A stretch of 64,000 bases of DNA from Saururus chinensis (Eukaryota; Streptophyta; Magnoliopsida; Piperales; Saururaceae): assembly GCA_035235625.1 (NCBI GenBank), contig CP141148.1, positions 14,633,057 through 14,697,056 of the forward strand. The letters are read 5' to 3'. A program made the position numbers and the translations under genes. The notes beneath the pieces are model-generated. The model was given only the letters and a program-made list of their open reading frames with translations, was not told where the DNA came from and did no database searches. Positions 1 to 12,419 of this stretch are shown piece after piece (the first letter of the stretch is position 1; each line of letters opens with the position of its first letter).

Positions 1-1480
1 TACATAAAAATTATATATTATAATATATAAAATATAAATTTATTGTATATGTATTTTAGAATTGATAATTGTGCATATATACACATAGGTTAATATGTAT
101 TTATGTATATTATAAAATATATTTATAAATTTCATTCGAATTTGAGTCGAGTACGAGCTAAGATATACTCAAGCTCGACTTGAATATGTTCGAGTTCGAG
201 CGGGGCTGCTTTAAGTTGAACTACATTTGAGTTAAGTTGAGTCGAAGCACACTTACTAGACAAGCTGGCTTGACTCAAATGGCCATGAAAAGGCAACGTC
301 ATCGGGTCATTAAATAAAGTAATATTTGGAGCATCAACTCATTTTTATAAATTTGATCATGTTAACATGGTAATGTAAAGATTTAGATAACCATTAAACC
401 CCAAACTTAAACTGACAACGTTGTCTCTGTTGTACTCCAAAAATTTACACTCAAAAGGATTAAATTAATAATGCATAACTGCTCTATATTGAGGCTTTGA
501 GTTCTTTTATAGATTAAATTTTGCATCCCAAGTTACTTGAACTCGTGATTACGTAAGAGAAAATTTTGTTTAATTATATCATCATGTCCAAGAAATTGAT
601 TGTTTGGACTTTCTGTGTACTTTGCATCTCTTTTTCTTCTTACTAGGAAGTCAGTACTTTTTTACTATGACAAAACATTTGATGAGATTTGAAGGATTTG
701 GTTTAAATTTAATTAGTAAAAATATAGCAATTGACCATAAATGAAAACGTAAATCCTGCATGACTCCATTAATAAGATTCCAAATTGATGCTAGCCTTGG
801 GGTCACGTCTGAATATTGAATTTTTTAACTGCCATTAAGTCTTAGCATCAATTTGACATGGCCTTATATGATTGGCAATATTGGCCTATATGGAATATGC
901 AATTAGGAGTTTTGAACTTTGTCAATGTTCCTTTACTTTACTTGGTGCCTTCTCAAAGAAAAATAGTTGAGTACTTTGGGGGTTACTCACACTTTATATG
1001 AGCCATCCATTTTGAAAATTAACGGTGTACGTGCTACTGCATGTTAATAAAGAAAAGTCTCTAATCTATATACCATTGATTCTTAAGACACGTAAAAAGA
1101 AAAGTGGGAGCCTCAATAATTTTTCCTTTCTTGAATGCTTGGAACAAAAGCTGAGGACTTCACCTCCGACTCCGAGTCCAGGGCAACTCAACTCCAACTG
1201 TAAACTTACCCCTCCACTCCATGTTTTCAGGGTCGCCTCTTTCTCTTTTTGTCCCTACAATTGTGAATGCCCTAAAACACTGAAATGATGGGCAGTTCAT
1301 AGCTGGAGTTGAGTCACCCTGGCCCTCCATTTCCATTGCCGGCGTCCCAAAAGGACAATGGGGCTGGAAATTGACCCCACCATTCATGTGATGAGCAACT
1401 TAGGATGATAATACAATGAAAGACAAGATGCATAGATAGATCCAATCTTAAGCAAAGTAAAAACAGTAAAAGGAAAAAGA
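1..1480. other. AT-rich intergenic DNA without a recognisable gene
   Basis: No open frame with protein-family features on either strand. At about 125-290 there is a run of degenerate CTCGAGTTCGAG-like repeats of the kind that also marks both ends of the hAT-like element at 6.56-8.10 kb. This may be a fragment of the same family. The short open frames around 1,025-1,640 overlap one another on both strands and have no domain-like composition, so I treat them as chance. Confidence 0.5.
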
Positions 1481-1559
1481 AAGAAGTAAACAAAAAGAAG
1501 AGAATAAAGTATGCCATGGCAAATTGGCAATGAGCTCCCAGCCCTGTCATGATGTTGGT

Positions 1560-1850
1560 AGGGAGTTGGGCCCACCAGTCTTTTCCTCTCTGACCAGTCA
1601 AACATCATCATGTTGTGGGCCTGGAGAAGTGGGCCCAAGGCCCATCAGTCGATCATTGGTCTCACAATCAGCCATATCTCCCATGTGTGCCACGCGGTTT
1701 GTTGCCCTCCTCAGGAGAAGGAACCCCTTTGTTGGCTCCTGTGGTGAGCAGCTATTGTTGGATCATATGTGGGCCCAAGTACCCCTTTGACAAGATACAA
1801 TGCATTTGGGTACCATGTGGGCCCGGCCCACTGGAGGCCCACCATGTGTT
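1560..1850. promoter_or_regulatory. cluster of GGGCCC / TGGGCC motifs
   Basis: About eight GGGCC or GGCCC cores fall within 300 bp, for example near 1,567, 1,617, 1,630, 1,638, 1,768, 1,817 and 1,835. TGGGCC (site II) elements bind TCP-type factors in plant promoters. The stretch is clearly richer in G and C than its surroundings. No coding gene follows on either side within reach, so a promoter role is only a possibility. It may equally be a relic of a transposon promoter. Confidence 0.25.
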
Positions 1851-1860
1851 ATGCATCTTA

Positions 1861-4250
1861 TGAATCGACCTATTTTGTCACAAATCCCACCTTAATCTGG
1901 GGCATAATTTATCCGGTAACCGGATGAACCGGTCACCCGTCGATGTCTCTTGAAGGAAAAAACTCGGAAGTTGAGAAACCAATAAATGCTGCTCCGAACG
2001 TCAGCAGTCATCTACGCCATAAATGCCGGTCAGCTGGTGGGCTTCACCGGCTTTAGCCGGTTTAAATTTACGTGGCAGCAACTTGTCAATGTCACATGCA
2101 GGCCATGCCTGGCTAAGTGCCTAAAGCAGCCACGTCACGGCACTCGTTGACACACAATTTGTTATGCTATTCCCTTACTCTATAATAATAATTTAAAATT
2201 TTAAAAAATATAAATTTCATGAAAGGTACGAAATGCCTTAAAAGCCTATTTAGACAGCAAAAAGGTAAACTTTTAGTAAAAAAATGTAAAGTTTTTAAAG
2301 GTGGGATAAGAGTTTTTAAAAATTGTATTATATATTTATATTTTATACATCTAAAGCATATTTCATCGTTTAAACACCATTAAAGCTCGAGCCCACTCAT
2401 CAATAGTGTTTAGATAATAAATTAAATTTTTAGCATATTAATATAATTTCAAGTTGGCATTACTCATTTATGTAAGTTCAGGTTAGTATGTGATTATGTG
2501 AGCTAAGACATTATATACTATCATAGTTTGATTTAAATTCAAATACACATGTTGTCTAAATGGTAGGCCGGCTTGAAATACCTACCTAGTTTTTCTTTTT
2601 ACGTCTAATTAAGATTGAACAGTTTTGGCACTAAGAGGACATGTAATCATGCATGAGCTTAAGTTATGAGTTAATTTTTTTATTTTTTACTTCAAATTTT
2701 TTCAAAACAAAAACATAAAAAAATTATTAAAATTATTAATAAATAATAATATAAATATTTTTTTAATATTTTAATATATATTTTAAAAATTTTAAATTCT
2801 AGTAATAAAGTCAAGATTGTAAGGGGTGTTTATGATAAAAATGGCCCATCATGTTTTTTCTCCCGTAGGAACTATTCGGAGTGTCACTTGCTGAGCTCCA
2901 TAAGGGCTAGCCCACCTTGTTTATTTATTTATTATATTTTTTATTTTAAATTAATAATTTTATTTAATAAAAAATTTTATTTAATATTAATAATTTTATT
3001 TTATTCAATTTAAGTAGTTGGGTACCTAAAAAAGAGTATCATAAATTTATTTTATTTTCTCTTAAATATAAGTTTTATATATAAAAAAAATTACTATTTT
3101 TAAATATAATTATTAATAAAAAATGGAGGAAGTAGTATTTAATTTTAATTATTGTATGTATTCCTATTTTTGAAAATAAAGATAGAAGTAATTCAAGTGT
3201 TAAGCATAAAGTTTTCGTTGAGTATTTGGCAACGTGGTGACGGAGTGCAAGAGCTAGCTTATAGGCGAGCATGAGGAATGAAGGATAAAGTAGGCCATGT
3301 ATGAAGGTTAGTTGTGTTATTTCCCTAATAGTAGATGTATTAGAAATTATTTTGATGCTCTACTCTACCAATGCATCCATGATGAAGAAGCATTTGAGAG
3401 CACTATTAAGGAAGGCAAGAGGTAAAGTGAGGAAGAACACTAATTTGTGCTCTCGAAAATAAATTACCTTTGTTCAACTTTAATAGCTTAATTAAAAAAT
3501 TAAAATAAATTAATTTTTTATTATTTTCAAATACATGCTATAAAAATGACAAGAGGGAGAAATACACATTAAAGGAATTGAAATAAATGTGTAATTATAA
3601 ATTGTAAACGGAGAATTTCGGAAAAGAGGTTTTTATGGGGCATTGAGACACATGCCTTTGTTTGCCTTTAGCGACACTCGTAGGAAGTGCAGAACCTGTA
3701 TGGTAGAGAAGATGAAAATATTTAATTAATCAAATAATTAATCCCAAAGTTAGGTTATGCGACTATAATTATCATTATTAAATAATATAATCTCTTTAAA
3801 TTAATATCAATAATAATCATTGTAGACTGACCAATCTCTTTGAGTCTCACATCCCCAATTACTCAAGTGGTGGCAGGAATATAAAAATGGTGAATGGGGG
3901 CGGATGGCATGAGTGAGGATCAAAAGGTACTTTGTGTCTATAATTAATTAATTCAGATTATTGACTAGGGGGGATATCCCAATGAAAGTGATTAGTTTAA
4001 ACCCTACATTTGAACAACGCATATGGAGGGATCCCTAAGACCAAATTTTCAACACCAAGTTGAGGTGAGGTGGCCATGACATTTGGGGTCATCTTGTCTA
4101 TTGTTGTTCCCAGTTTAGGTTTTACATCTACATTCCTTTTTTATTAGTGGCCCCTTATTCTTGTGTTTAGGCCGAAATGAATACTATTGTTTCCCAATAA
4201 TGTCTCACGTATCCCTAATTTTTTTTATTTTTTATTAGTCCTTTCACCAT
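1861..4250. other. intergenic DNA, no gene seen
   Basis: The first 300 bp (to about 2,160) are moderately GC-rich and contain ACGTGGC, CCACGTCA and AACCGGT-type motifs. The rest is AT-rich with long A/T runs (2,690-3,110). No open frame, RNA gene or complete mobile element could be supported. Confidence 0.5.
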
Positions 4251-4380
4251 GTGCCCCTTTATTCTCTCCCTCATAGCCCATATCCCCATTTACTTTTTTT
4301 TTCTCTTCCTTCATTAGCATCAACGGCAACACTGGTCATGCCTTCGATGATGGTATTGTTGACAAACACTTCCTCCCCGC

Positions 4381-4472
4381 CTAAGAAAAAGGAAGAAGAC
4401 AAAGAGAAAAGCAAAGACAAAGAGAAGAGCAAAGAGTAGGAAGAGAAGAAGGAAGAGAAGAAGATGTGACCA
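4381..4472 (+). repeat. purine-rich low-complexity tract
   Basis: Imperfect AAAGAGAAG and AAGAAGGAAGAG repeats. Read in one frame they give a Lys/Glu/Ser-rich tail on a 62-codon open frame (4,251-4,439). The upstream half of that frame shows no conserved feature, so this is best read as simple-sequence DNA, not a gene. Confidence 0.6.
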
Positions 4473-4614
4473 ATGGGCAGCCATGGTCACGATAAAGCCA
4501 TGACCTTTTTCATTGTAACTAGCATGACCAAAAAGTTGTTATTGCGGGCTGGTTCGCCCTACCTTAGCCTACCGATTGTCAGGGAAAAAAAAGGGGAAGA
4601 AGAAGAGAAGGTGA

Positions 4615-4740
4615 CACTACATAAATATTTGGTTTTAGCGATATTTTAAAGGCATCACTAAAAGTATTTGAAACGTCGCTAAAATTTTTAATAATGTTTT
4701 ATATAAATAGCGCTAAAGGTCACGTCACTAAAAGTAACGG
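4615..4740 (+). mobile_element. CACTA-like terminal and subterminal sequence (one end)
   Basis: Starts with CACTACATAAATATTTGG, close to the CACTACAAG-type terminal repeats of plant CACTA (En/Spm) elements. Alternating forward and inverted AGCGA / CGTCGCTAA-type motifs follow immediately, as in CACTA subterminal regions. The bases before it are TGA. The matching inverted end was not found, so this is probably a lone end or a decayed non-autonomous copy. Confidence 0.5.
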
Positions 4741-5785
4741 TAGGGGAAGAGGACTGAGAAGATGATGTTGATGGTAACGTAATGCTAACAAATAGCTCAT
4801 GTGGAGAAATGAAGAGTGAGGTGGGTATCCGAGGACCAAGTATACATTTGTTTAATGAGGAATGAAGTCTGGGTGAAGTAAGAGAGATTTACAATATTTA
4901 CTACCAGGAAGTGACTAATGGGAAAAGTGAGAGATTGTTTTCGGGTGTGTACGGGTGGGTAGGGGTTGTTAATTTTCTGCTTATCCATGAATTCTCTATG
5001 ATAATTTTATGATTAGTAAGATGATGTTATGATTTGAGTCATGTGTTCGTGACTCAGAGGAGGGGCAAGAAAGAGAGAGTCCTACTTATTTTCATGTGGA
5101 AATATAAATATGGATGGTGTATGTTTCCGTGGGGGAGGAATATGAGGTGATACTGCCGCAATTCTCAAAAAATATTTCCAAATATTAGATTCAAGGCTTT
5201 GATGAGTAAACAATGTGTGGAGAGTGTTTAATGAGATTTAATGCAATTAGGCTTAGAAAATGACATTCCTCAAGTTGGTTTGATATGGCAACTCTGGCAT
5301 TGCATGGTTTGAAGAGGAAGGTAAGAGGATTGAAAGATTCAGGAGGTATTGGCAATGTCAGTTTTCATTGATTAAACAGTTAGATACCTAACCTTAATTA
5401 TATACACAAAAATGTAAGTTAATTGATCTGGACCATTTTTATGTGATTAAGCAGTTGGTGCGTGGTCTTGTTGTTCGAACTGTTTTAAAGGAGGAAGTAG
5501 TAGGTATGATCACATGGATTGATGGTGGGAATGATTCATGGAATATGGACCTAAAAAGAGTCTGGAGAAGAGATTGAAAGAGAATGCTTTCTCCTTGGTC
5601 CTTGCCCTGCTTGGTGGTTGGGATGACCTGGAATTATTCAGGCACATGACATGAAACTAATAACTGCTAAAATGGCCAACGACCTGTATGATTCTTCTAT
5701 TGTTTCTGTATTTTAATTATACATTGTCCTTTAAAGATACTCTCTTGTTTTCATATTAATATTTTTATTTAATATTAGTTATGGA
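4741..5785. other. intergenic DNA, no gene seen
   Basis: Mixed-composition sequence with many stops in all frames. A short minus-strand open frame (4,797-4,988) has no recognisable features. Nothing else could be supported. Confidence 0.5.
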
Positions 5786-6283
5786 AGGTTGTACTGGTCG
5801 ATATGAGTGTATATTAAATAATATTTATTACTGGAAGAAGAGGGGGATGAAACACTCCCACATGAAAAGTTGATATATTTCAACAGTATCGGCCATATCG
5901 ATACATATTGATACGTAACAATACACAATTAATTTTAACCATTTTTTATAAAAAAAACACTTCCCTAAAAAAGGTTTAACTAGATTCAAACTCAATTTTT
6001 TGGTAGGTTTAAAATTGAACTAACTAATTAGACTACATTGTATCAATGTTGACAAAGTTTAAAAATTTTTAATTTTTTTATTTTAGCAATTACATGAGAT
6101 CAATAAGGGTAAGTCCACATAATTTAGATATATTTTTTAAAAATTTAGTGTTCCACACCTATGCATTTACTTACACATATAAGTTATCAACTTCTATGTA
6201 ATATTCCTTCGTCTTGTATTAAGTATGTTATTTAGATTCAAATTGAACTAATTTTAGAATACTTAATATAAGACAAAGTAATA
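5786..6283 (+). mobile_element. dispersed repeat with GATACGG-like terminus, copy 1
   Basis: Begins with a region rich in CGATATGAG, TATCGGCC and TATCGATAC, then an A/T-rich body, and ends near 6,202-6,283 with an 82-bp imperfect palindrome (TATTCCTTCGTCTTG against its inverted partner). The same order of blocks occurs in inverted orientation at about 10,620-11,262. Two copies sharing layout but diverged in sequence indicate an old non-autonomous DNA element. The superfamily is not determined. The palindromic tail resembles Stowaway-type MITEs (TACTCCCTCCGTC-like ends). Confidence 0.5.
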
Positions 6284-6562
6284 ATTTGTAGAGCCCACAT
6301 TTTAAATACACAATTATAATGAGCTTAATACACTACGTAAAGTATTAGCCCATATTTAAGTTTATTCATAACATTGGGTCATCTCATCTAGGAATCTAAT
6401 GAAATGGCCCTCATCTAAGAATTGCATACCTTGCCTCCAATCAATACCTATTAATTACTAATGTTGTTGCTCTACATCAGTTTTTTAATATATTGTACCA
6501 TTAAGAGAATTGTTATGATAATATATTACTGATTTTAATATTTTTTAATATATATATATATA

Positions 6563-8100
6563 TAGGTAAGGTTGTGAACGAGCCAAGTTGGCTCGTTGAG
6601 CAGGAGCAACTTGGTTCATCTCAAATTAGGCTTGACTCGAATCAGGTTCAACTCGAACTAGATTCAAGCTCGAATAGGTTCAAGCAAAGTTCGAACATAT
6701 CTCTGCTTAGCTTAACTAAAACCCGAATTCAACTCTACTCGGCTTGAGCTCATGCTTGAACTCGAACTCGAACTTGAACCCAAATATAATTTTAAAACTA
6801 TATATAAATAATAAATATATAAAATAAATAATACATATATTTATATATTTTATATAAATATAATTATTAATTTAAATATATATTTATGACGTACTCCCTC
6901 CATCTTTGATTAATAGGTCAATTTAATTAGTTCATTTTGAAAAATTAATAGAGTTATTAATCTAGGACATATGAAGTACATAAAACGACATATAATCGCA
7001 TATATGTACTAATATCATGTATCATATATAATATATGAAACCCGTTTATGTGAGCTAAGGCTCACTCACGACTGCTCAAGCCCCAATATTGTGTGCCCTC
7101 ATATTTCGATCCAACAATGCATATTACTCCAAAGGCAGATTGATTTATGTTACCTTGCGCCTCAGATTTCAACCTGATAGCCCATGATGCCTTGGCTCAC
7201 ACTTATGTGCATGAGCTCAAACTTATATAATTTTTTTTATTATATTTATCATCATTAAATTATAATGAATATATAATTTCTTTGTGTAATATTTATTTTT
7301 AAAAAATAAAATATTAGAGACACAAACACTAATATACTCCATCTGTCTCAAATTAATAACTCCATTTGATTTTTTAAAATAAACTAATATACCCAAAAAC
7401 TCTTCTAAAAAAAATATAAAACTAGGGGGACCAACCTTAGTTTACAAAAGCATGATTAGAAGTTTTTTTCAAAAGTTGAAGCATGATATGGAGACCATCC
7501 TCAACTTGCAAAATATTTCTCTTTTTATATATACTTAAAATTTTTTTAGAGGCATACTAAGGCTAAAGAATAATTCTTTTATGAGTGTTTTATGAGCAAG
7601 TAAAGAAAGAAAGATACGAAGAAGTAGATCATAATGTTGCCTAAATAAGTTTTATTTTCTGTATATGTTTAAGTGATTATAAGCACATAAAGAGAGGAAA
7701 ATGGTAATGTTGCATTTTTTGAGCATCTATAACTAAAACTCATTTATTATAGTTTTTTTTTCTATTGACTATAGTTAGATGTTCGAGGTATAGTCATAAT
7801 ACTTGTTGAAATGTATTTATTAATATTTAATACTAAAAATATATTAGTATGTGTGATACTTCTTATACTTTAGATTTTTATATATTTTATTTTTATTTTT
7901 TTAGTTCAAACCCAGTTTGAACCTAGGCACATGATTTACTTATTGGAGTTCAAGATCGAACTCAAGCCAAGCTTTGAATTTCTAATTTGAGCCAAACTTG
8001 AGTTAAAATTTTTGAGCTTCAAGCTAAGTTTTAATAGTTAAGTTTAACCAGAACAAGCCCAATACTCTGCTCAGTTCAGCTTAGCTTGTTAACACCCCTA
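6563..8100 (+). mobile_element. hAT-like non-autonomous element, about 1.54 kb
   Basis: The left end reads TAGGTAAGGTTGTGAACGAG and the inverse of the right end reads TAGGGGTGTTAACAAGC. These imperfect terminal inverted repeats match the AGGGGTGTTNAC type common in plant hAT MITEs. Both ends continue into degenerate GAACTCGAACTCG / CAAGCTCGAA repeats (6,600-6,790 and 7,900-8,090). The flanks are TATATATA on the left and TATATAAG on the right, compatible with an 8-bp duplication but lying in simple sequence. The AT-rich interior has no transposase frame. Confidence 0.5.
6892..6979 (+). mobile_element. Stowaway-like MITE nested in the hAT-like element
   Basis: An 88-bp segment starting TACTCCCTCCATCTTTGAT and ending in its imperfect inverse (GGACATATGAAGTA), bounded by TA. 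CTCCCTCC ends with a TA target are the hallmark of Stowaway (Tc1/mariner) MITEs. Similar isolated ends occur near 7,335 (TACTCCATCTGTCTC) and 8,255 (AGAGGGAGTA) but do not pair convincingly. Confidence 0.55.
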
Positions 8101-9675
8101 TATATAAGGGTTTGGACCTATTTTAATGTAGTGTAGTGTATCATTGACCTATGCACAATTAATAGTTTTCTATACCATCATTAATATTAATATTATCTTT
8201 TAATATTTTAATTTATTTTAAAAAAAATTAAATAAAATTGGTAATATAAGTCAGAGGGAGTATACAACAAATCTACCATATAGCCTCAAATCTACGAAGC
8301 CCTCGTACCCAAATCGAGTGTGAGTTACTAATCAGCCTACGGAGGCTAGAAAATTACGTGAAAACACGAATTGTATTTTTACACGTTTTTCGGACTGACA
8401 GGCTGACTGAGGACATGCTGTGAATGCCTCACCACTTATCCGAAGCTTTTAGGACCCGTCACCGTGTATTAAGTGAAAGACCAACAATGTTAGCAACCAA
8501 GGCAATCCATGCCCATGCAACAAACCAACTGAAGTAACAAATTAACAGGTTTAATGTCCCGGGCCGTTGATCACAATGAAAAGTGGTGTAAATGGTGAAC
8601 ATATATATGCGCCTTTTTGACAGCTTAATGGGATAAGCTTTGAATTGCAATAACTTTTGGAATCTATGACCGGGAGCACAAAAGGATGGAGTAGATTGGT
8701 GTGCGACCCACATCAGGAAGGAAGAAAGCGAGGAAGAGAAATGGGCATTTAGTGCTCGTTCATGGCTATAAAGACTTTAGAGCAGGCCGAATGGGATTTT
8801 TTCCAGTGGAATTTTGTTCATTAAAGGAAGATTGATGCCAGACGATTGGAAAAGGAAAAGCTGCTGATGGGCATCTTTCCTAGGCTGCTCAACGGATTTT
8901 GTCCCCCAAATGCATTACTATTCATTGTTAACAGAGGGGTAGAGCCTGCCATGCCTAGTTAATGCCAATTCTAAGTCTAGACTATGGGCCAAAACTCTGA
9001 AGGCCTTAAATGCCATATAATGCCCTCTTATTATATATTAGGTGGCTTGAATCTGTCTCCTCAGATGGCTTCATGTTTCATTGAATTGACATGGTTCACA
9101 TTACCGTATAACATAAAATATAATCAATATAACATATCAGTTTAGGTGACTTGACTTTTGAAATCGACATGCCCTGTGTTTATCTCTTCATTTTCCCCAT
9201 AAGGGTAACAAATTTGTTTCTCTTGTCCCATCTCTAATACTCTAATTAAGTTCGAAGTACTAATGTTTGCCAAAAAAACAAGGCAAATGACTCAGAATAA
9301 CTATGACTTGTTACGTCTGTCACCTCAACGAATACAAGAATGATATTAAAACTTTGAAAGGTTCGATCATGAATTTAAAAACAAATCTGATGCAGATATA
9401 GAGCAAGCCCTTGTCACTTGTCAGTTGACACTCCTTGAGAGACACCAAAGTGGCCCATCTCTGGTTTATGCGTCAAATTATGCGTGTCAATGACTGACTC
9501 GAAAGAAACTGGAGAAGAGTTGGTCCTTAGAATCATGTAATAATGATTGACACAGTTAGTTTAACCTTTCGGTTCAATAAGCTAATTCACATATGAGGAT
9601 AAATTATAATTAGGGATAACTTCTGTAACAGGACATGATATTTATAGGCGTGCATAAACTCAGAAACATCTAACG
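8101..9675. other. intergenic DNA, no gene seen
   Basis: No transposon hallmark except the isolated AGAGGGAGTA MITE-like end near 8,255. A minus-strand open frame of 84 codons (8,459-8,713) has no signal or family feature that I can recognise. The region is a candidate for single-copy DNA but gives no positive gene evidence. Confidence 0.45.
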
Positions 9676-9810
9676 AGGATATACTCAAGGTGATTGACGC
9701 TTAGTTTTATTTTTTAAAGTTTTTCTCTTCCGTTGATAAAATAAAAATATAGAGGACTTTAGAAAGAGAAAGAATGAAGTAGATTGGAGTCATTGGAGCT
9801 TAATGAGCCC
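9676..9810 (+). repeat. dispersed direct repeat, copy 1
   Basis: Shares GAGGATAT, GTGATTGA, the block GGACTTTAGAAAGAGAAA and TGGAGTCATT, in the same order and spacing, with 10,389-10,510. The two copies lie about 0.7 kb apart in direct orientation and could be LTR relics or another decayed family. Confidence 0.45.
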
Positions 9811-10388
9811 ATGCGTCGATGTTCCACACTAAATTTAGGGTAGGGTTTTGTATATTGATTGTGAGCCGAGCATTATTGATAGTGAGCCGTGTAAAGAAAG
9901 ATATTTATTTTTCATATAATGGCGCATGTGTTAGTGTATGTTAAGAGTATATTTATTTTTTAGATTGATAGAGCATATGCTAGCGTACGTTAACATTCAT
10001 ACGCTAATATATGTGTCGTTGATCTGAAAAATAAAGACTTTAACATTTCTTATGCTCAGCTTACAATAAGTAGGAAGTATAAAATGTACTTCACAAATCG
10101 AGATAGTTTACTGTTAAATCTTTTTAGATGAAACTTTGGAAGGATGGTTGTAAAACACGGATTAGTGGCCGGCCAGTACAACTGGGGTTAACACGGGTTA
10201 ACCTAATTGATATAAAAATATTTCTTTTCTCTTGTCCCTCATTCTCACAAACGCTAATGACCTCAGCTCATACTCAAGGTAGCTGCGATTTCTACTTGAC
10301 TCTTCTCACCGGTTCAACTGGCTATACTACAGTGACTAGCTTGGGTCAACTTTGCCTGATAACCCAGATGTTTAGTTTTGTTTTTTAA

Positions 10389-10510
10389 AGAGGATATAAT
10401 CAACGTGATTGATACTTAATCTTGTTTATAATTTTTTTTCTATTCAAAATAAAAGTACAAAGGACTTTAGAAAGAGAAAACAAAAATAGACTGGAGTCAT
10501 TCTTGATTGG
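10389..10510 (+). repeat. dispersed direct repeat, copy 2
   Basis: Partner of 9,676-9,810, with the same ordered blocks. A second loosely repeated block (TTTTAGAT-AAACTTT-GAAGG) lies near 10,122 and 11,341, suggesting that a larger segment was duplicated and has since decayed. Confidence 0.45.
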
Positions 10511-10619
10511 ACCATGGAAAGCAGTATTAATACGGATTACAGTATCGATGATCATAAATACAAGGATACGCCAATGGTACACTTGGTATGCGCTAAAACG
10601 GGCATAAACCCTTTTATAA

Positions 10620-11262
10620 ACATAAAAAATATTATAATTAATATTATATCATTATAATACTTATTTTATAGCATAATAGACTATATAATACCATATCAAC
10701 CAATACAAGTACTCTAAAAGTAGTTCATTTAGAACTATACATTATTATGCTCTCTGTCCCATATAAATTATTGCTCATTCTTTCTCATATTAAATGCTCT
10801 AAAATTAGTTTATTTTAAAAATAAATAATATGCTTAATATGAGTCTAAGTTATATGCTTAAATAAATATATATATGTGGAACACTATATGTAAAAAAATA
10901 ATTATATAAATTGCATGGACCTACTCGTATTGATCTCATATAACTTTAAAAATATTATTTTTAATATAATAAAAACTTAAACTTTCAAAGAAGTTAGGTT
11001 TGGATTGTGTTTTTGTTTATAAGAAAAAAATTATTTTTTTAAATTTTTTAATTAATTTTTTTTTAAAATTAAAAAAATATTTTTTAAATAGAATATCAAT
11101 ACGTATCGGCCGTATCGATACGGTACAAAAAATACCGCCGATGCATATCGATATTTAGTGTGGGGGGCGTATCACTCCCCGTACCCATATTGATCTTAAC
11201 CGATACGGGTACATATCGGTCGATACGGGGCCGTATCGACCGCTATGGCCTTCCATGGATTG
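10620..11262 (-). mobile_element. dispersed repeat with GATACGG-like terminus, copy 2 (inverted)
   Basis: Read on the minus strand it starts GGCCATAGCGGTCGATACGG, continues through many GTATCGATACGG-type motifs (11,100-11,255) and ends in the same A/T-rich palindromic region as copy 1 at 5,786. The dense GATACGG motifs make this end locally self-complementary. No coding capacity. Confidence 0.5.
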
Positions 11263-11880
11263 GACTGGCTTTTAATTAGCCTGTGTGTCCATGCACTTGT
11301 TTCTTACTGTAAATCTAGATGTTGCATTGTTGTTTAAGCTTTTTTAGATAAAACTTTAGAAGGCTTATTTTAGAATATGGCCCCGATATTAACAAAAAGT
11401 CTTCACAAGGATCGTGATCATGGTAGCCTCCAGAAAAGGTGGACTACACAACATGCAAATAACAAGATTCAACATAATAAAAATAGCTAGCTAAGCCATC
11501 TCAACTATAAGCTAATTTATTACATAAATATGCACAAAATTTTAAAAATAGACTTCACATTAGGTCCAAATATAGATGTAGGAAAAAAAATTGATTTTGT
11601 AGAAGTAGACTTGGGCATGTGCATTTTGCCCACACCCCGTGCAAAGAATGGCAAAAATTCCTTTAAAGTATATGAAAAGATGGGGGACCATTTTGTAGGG
11701 GAAAATTTCCCCTTTTTCCCTCGGTGCATTCATCCCTCCAATGATCTCTCCACCGGCCGCCACACCTCCCCTCTGGCAATCTCTCCTCCATCACCTTCTC
11801 CCCTCTAGCAATCTCTCCTCCATCACCTTCTCCCCTTTGGCATCTCTCCTCCCATACGCCTCTTCATTCCCTTCCCTAAT
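11263..11880. other. intergenic DNA with a pyrimidine-rich stretch, no gene seen
   Basis: Open frames overlap on both strands at 11,520-11,944 without domain-like composition. From about 11,700 to 11,870 the plus strand is C/T-rich, with CAATCTCTCCTCCATCACC repeated once (near 11,778 and 11,810). This block directly abuts the palindrome array that follows. Confidence 0.45.
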
Positions 11881-11896
11881 TACAACAAATAGTACT

Positions 11897-12415
11897 ATTA
11901 GCGACGCTTTTAATAGTGCTCAAAGCGTCGCTAATGACTATTAGCAACGATTACAAAGCATCGTTAAATGCATCGATAAAAATGCAGTATCTATTACTCA
12001 TTAACGACGCTTATGACAAAGTGTCACTAATAGTATGACATTAGCGACGTTTATTTTTGCATCACTAAATATTTTTTGATTGCGACGTTTAATTAAACGT
12101 TGCTAATAGTAAATTATTAGCAATGCTTAGAATAATCATTAATTATTAGTGATGCTTAATTAAACATTGTGAATATAATATTTTTTAAAAAATAAAAAAA
12201 ATCTTATTAGTGACGCTTGTATATGCGTCGCTAATAATAAAAATAATAATTAGTAACACTTAGATAAACGTTGCTAATAAGAAAATTTTGAAAAAATAAT
12301 AAAAAATAGTTTATAGAGACACTTCCAAAAAGTGTCACTAATAAAAAAGGTGTATTTCAAAAAAAAATATTAGTGATACTTTCTAAAAGCGTCGCTAATA
12401 ACTTAATACTTTATT
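11897..12415. repeat. array of short GCGACGC palindromes (CACTA-like subterminal repeats)
   Basis: About eight imperfect palindromes of 30-45 bp, each built as TTAGCGACGCTT-spacer-AAGCGTCGCTAA, for example 11,899-11,940 and 12,205-12,238. Arrays of this motif are typical of subterminal regions of plant CACTA elements, where they bind the transposase complex. Just before the array, ATTACAACAAATAGT resembles a mutated CACTACAA end. No transposase frame is present. Confidence 0.5.
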
Positions 12416-12419
12416 TAAA

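Noticed and set aside
1025-1863. Several open frames of 75-95 codons on both strands
   Set aside because: Mutually overlapping, without domains, and no splice-site-supported extension could be recognised.
4251-4439. 62-codon plus-strand open frame ending in a Lys/Glu-rich tail
   Set aside because: The tail is translated purine simple sequence. The rest has no recognisable features or supporting context.
8121-8140. TTTTAATGTAGTGTAGTG as the missing inverted end of the CACTA-like element at 4,615
   Set aside because: Only the last few bases fit, no subterminal motifs are next to it, and the span would include unrelated elements.
8459-8713. 84-codon minus-strand open frame
   Set aside because: Composition is not clearly protein-like and there is no family motif. 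It is the expected length for chance in 64 kb.
10128-10388. 86-codon plus-strand open frame
   Set aside because: Overlaps repeated AT-rich DNA and shows no family features.
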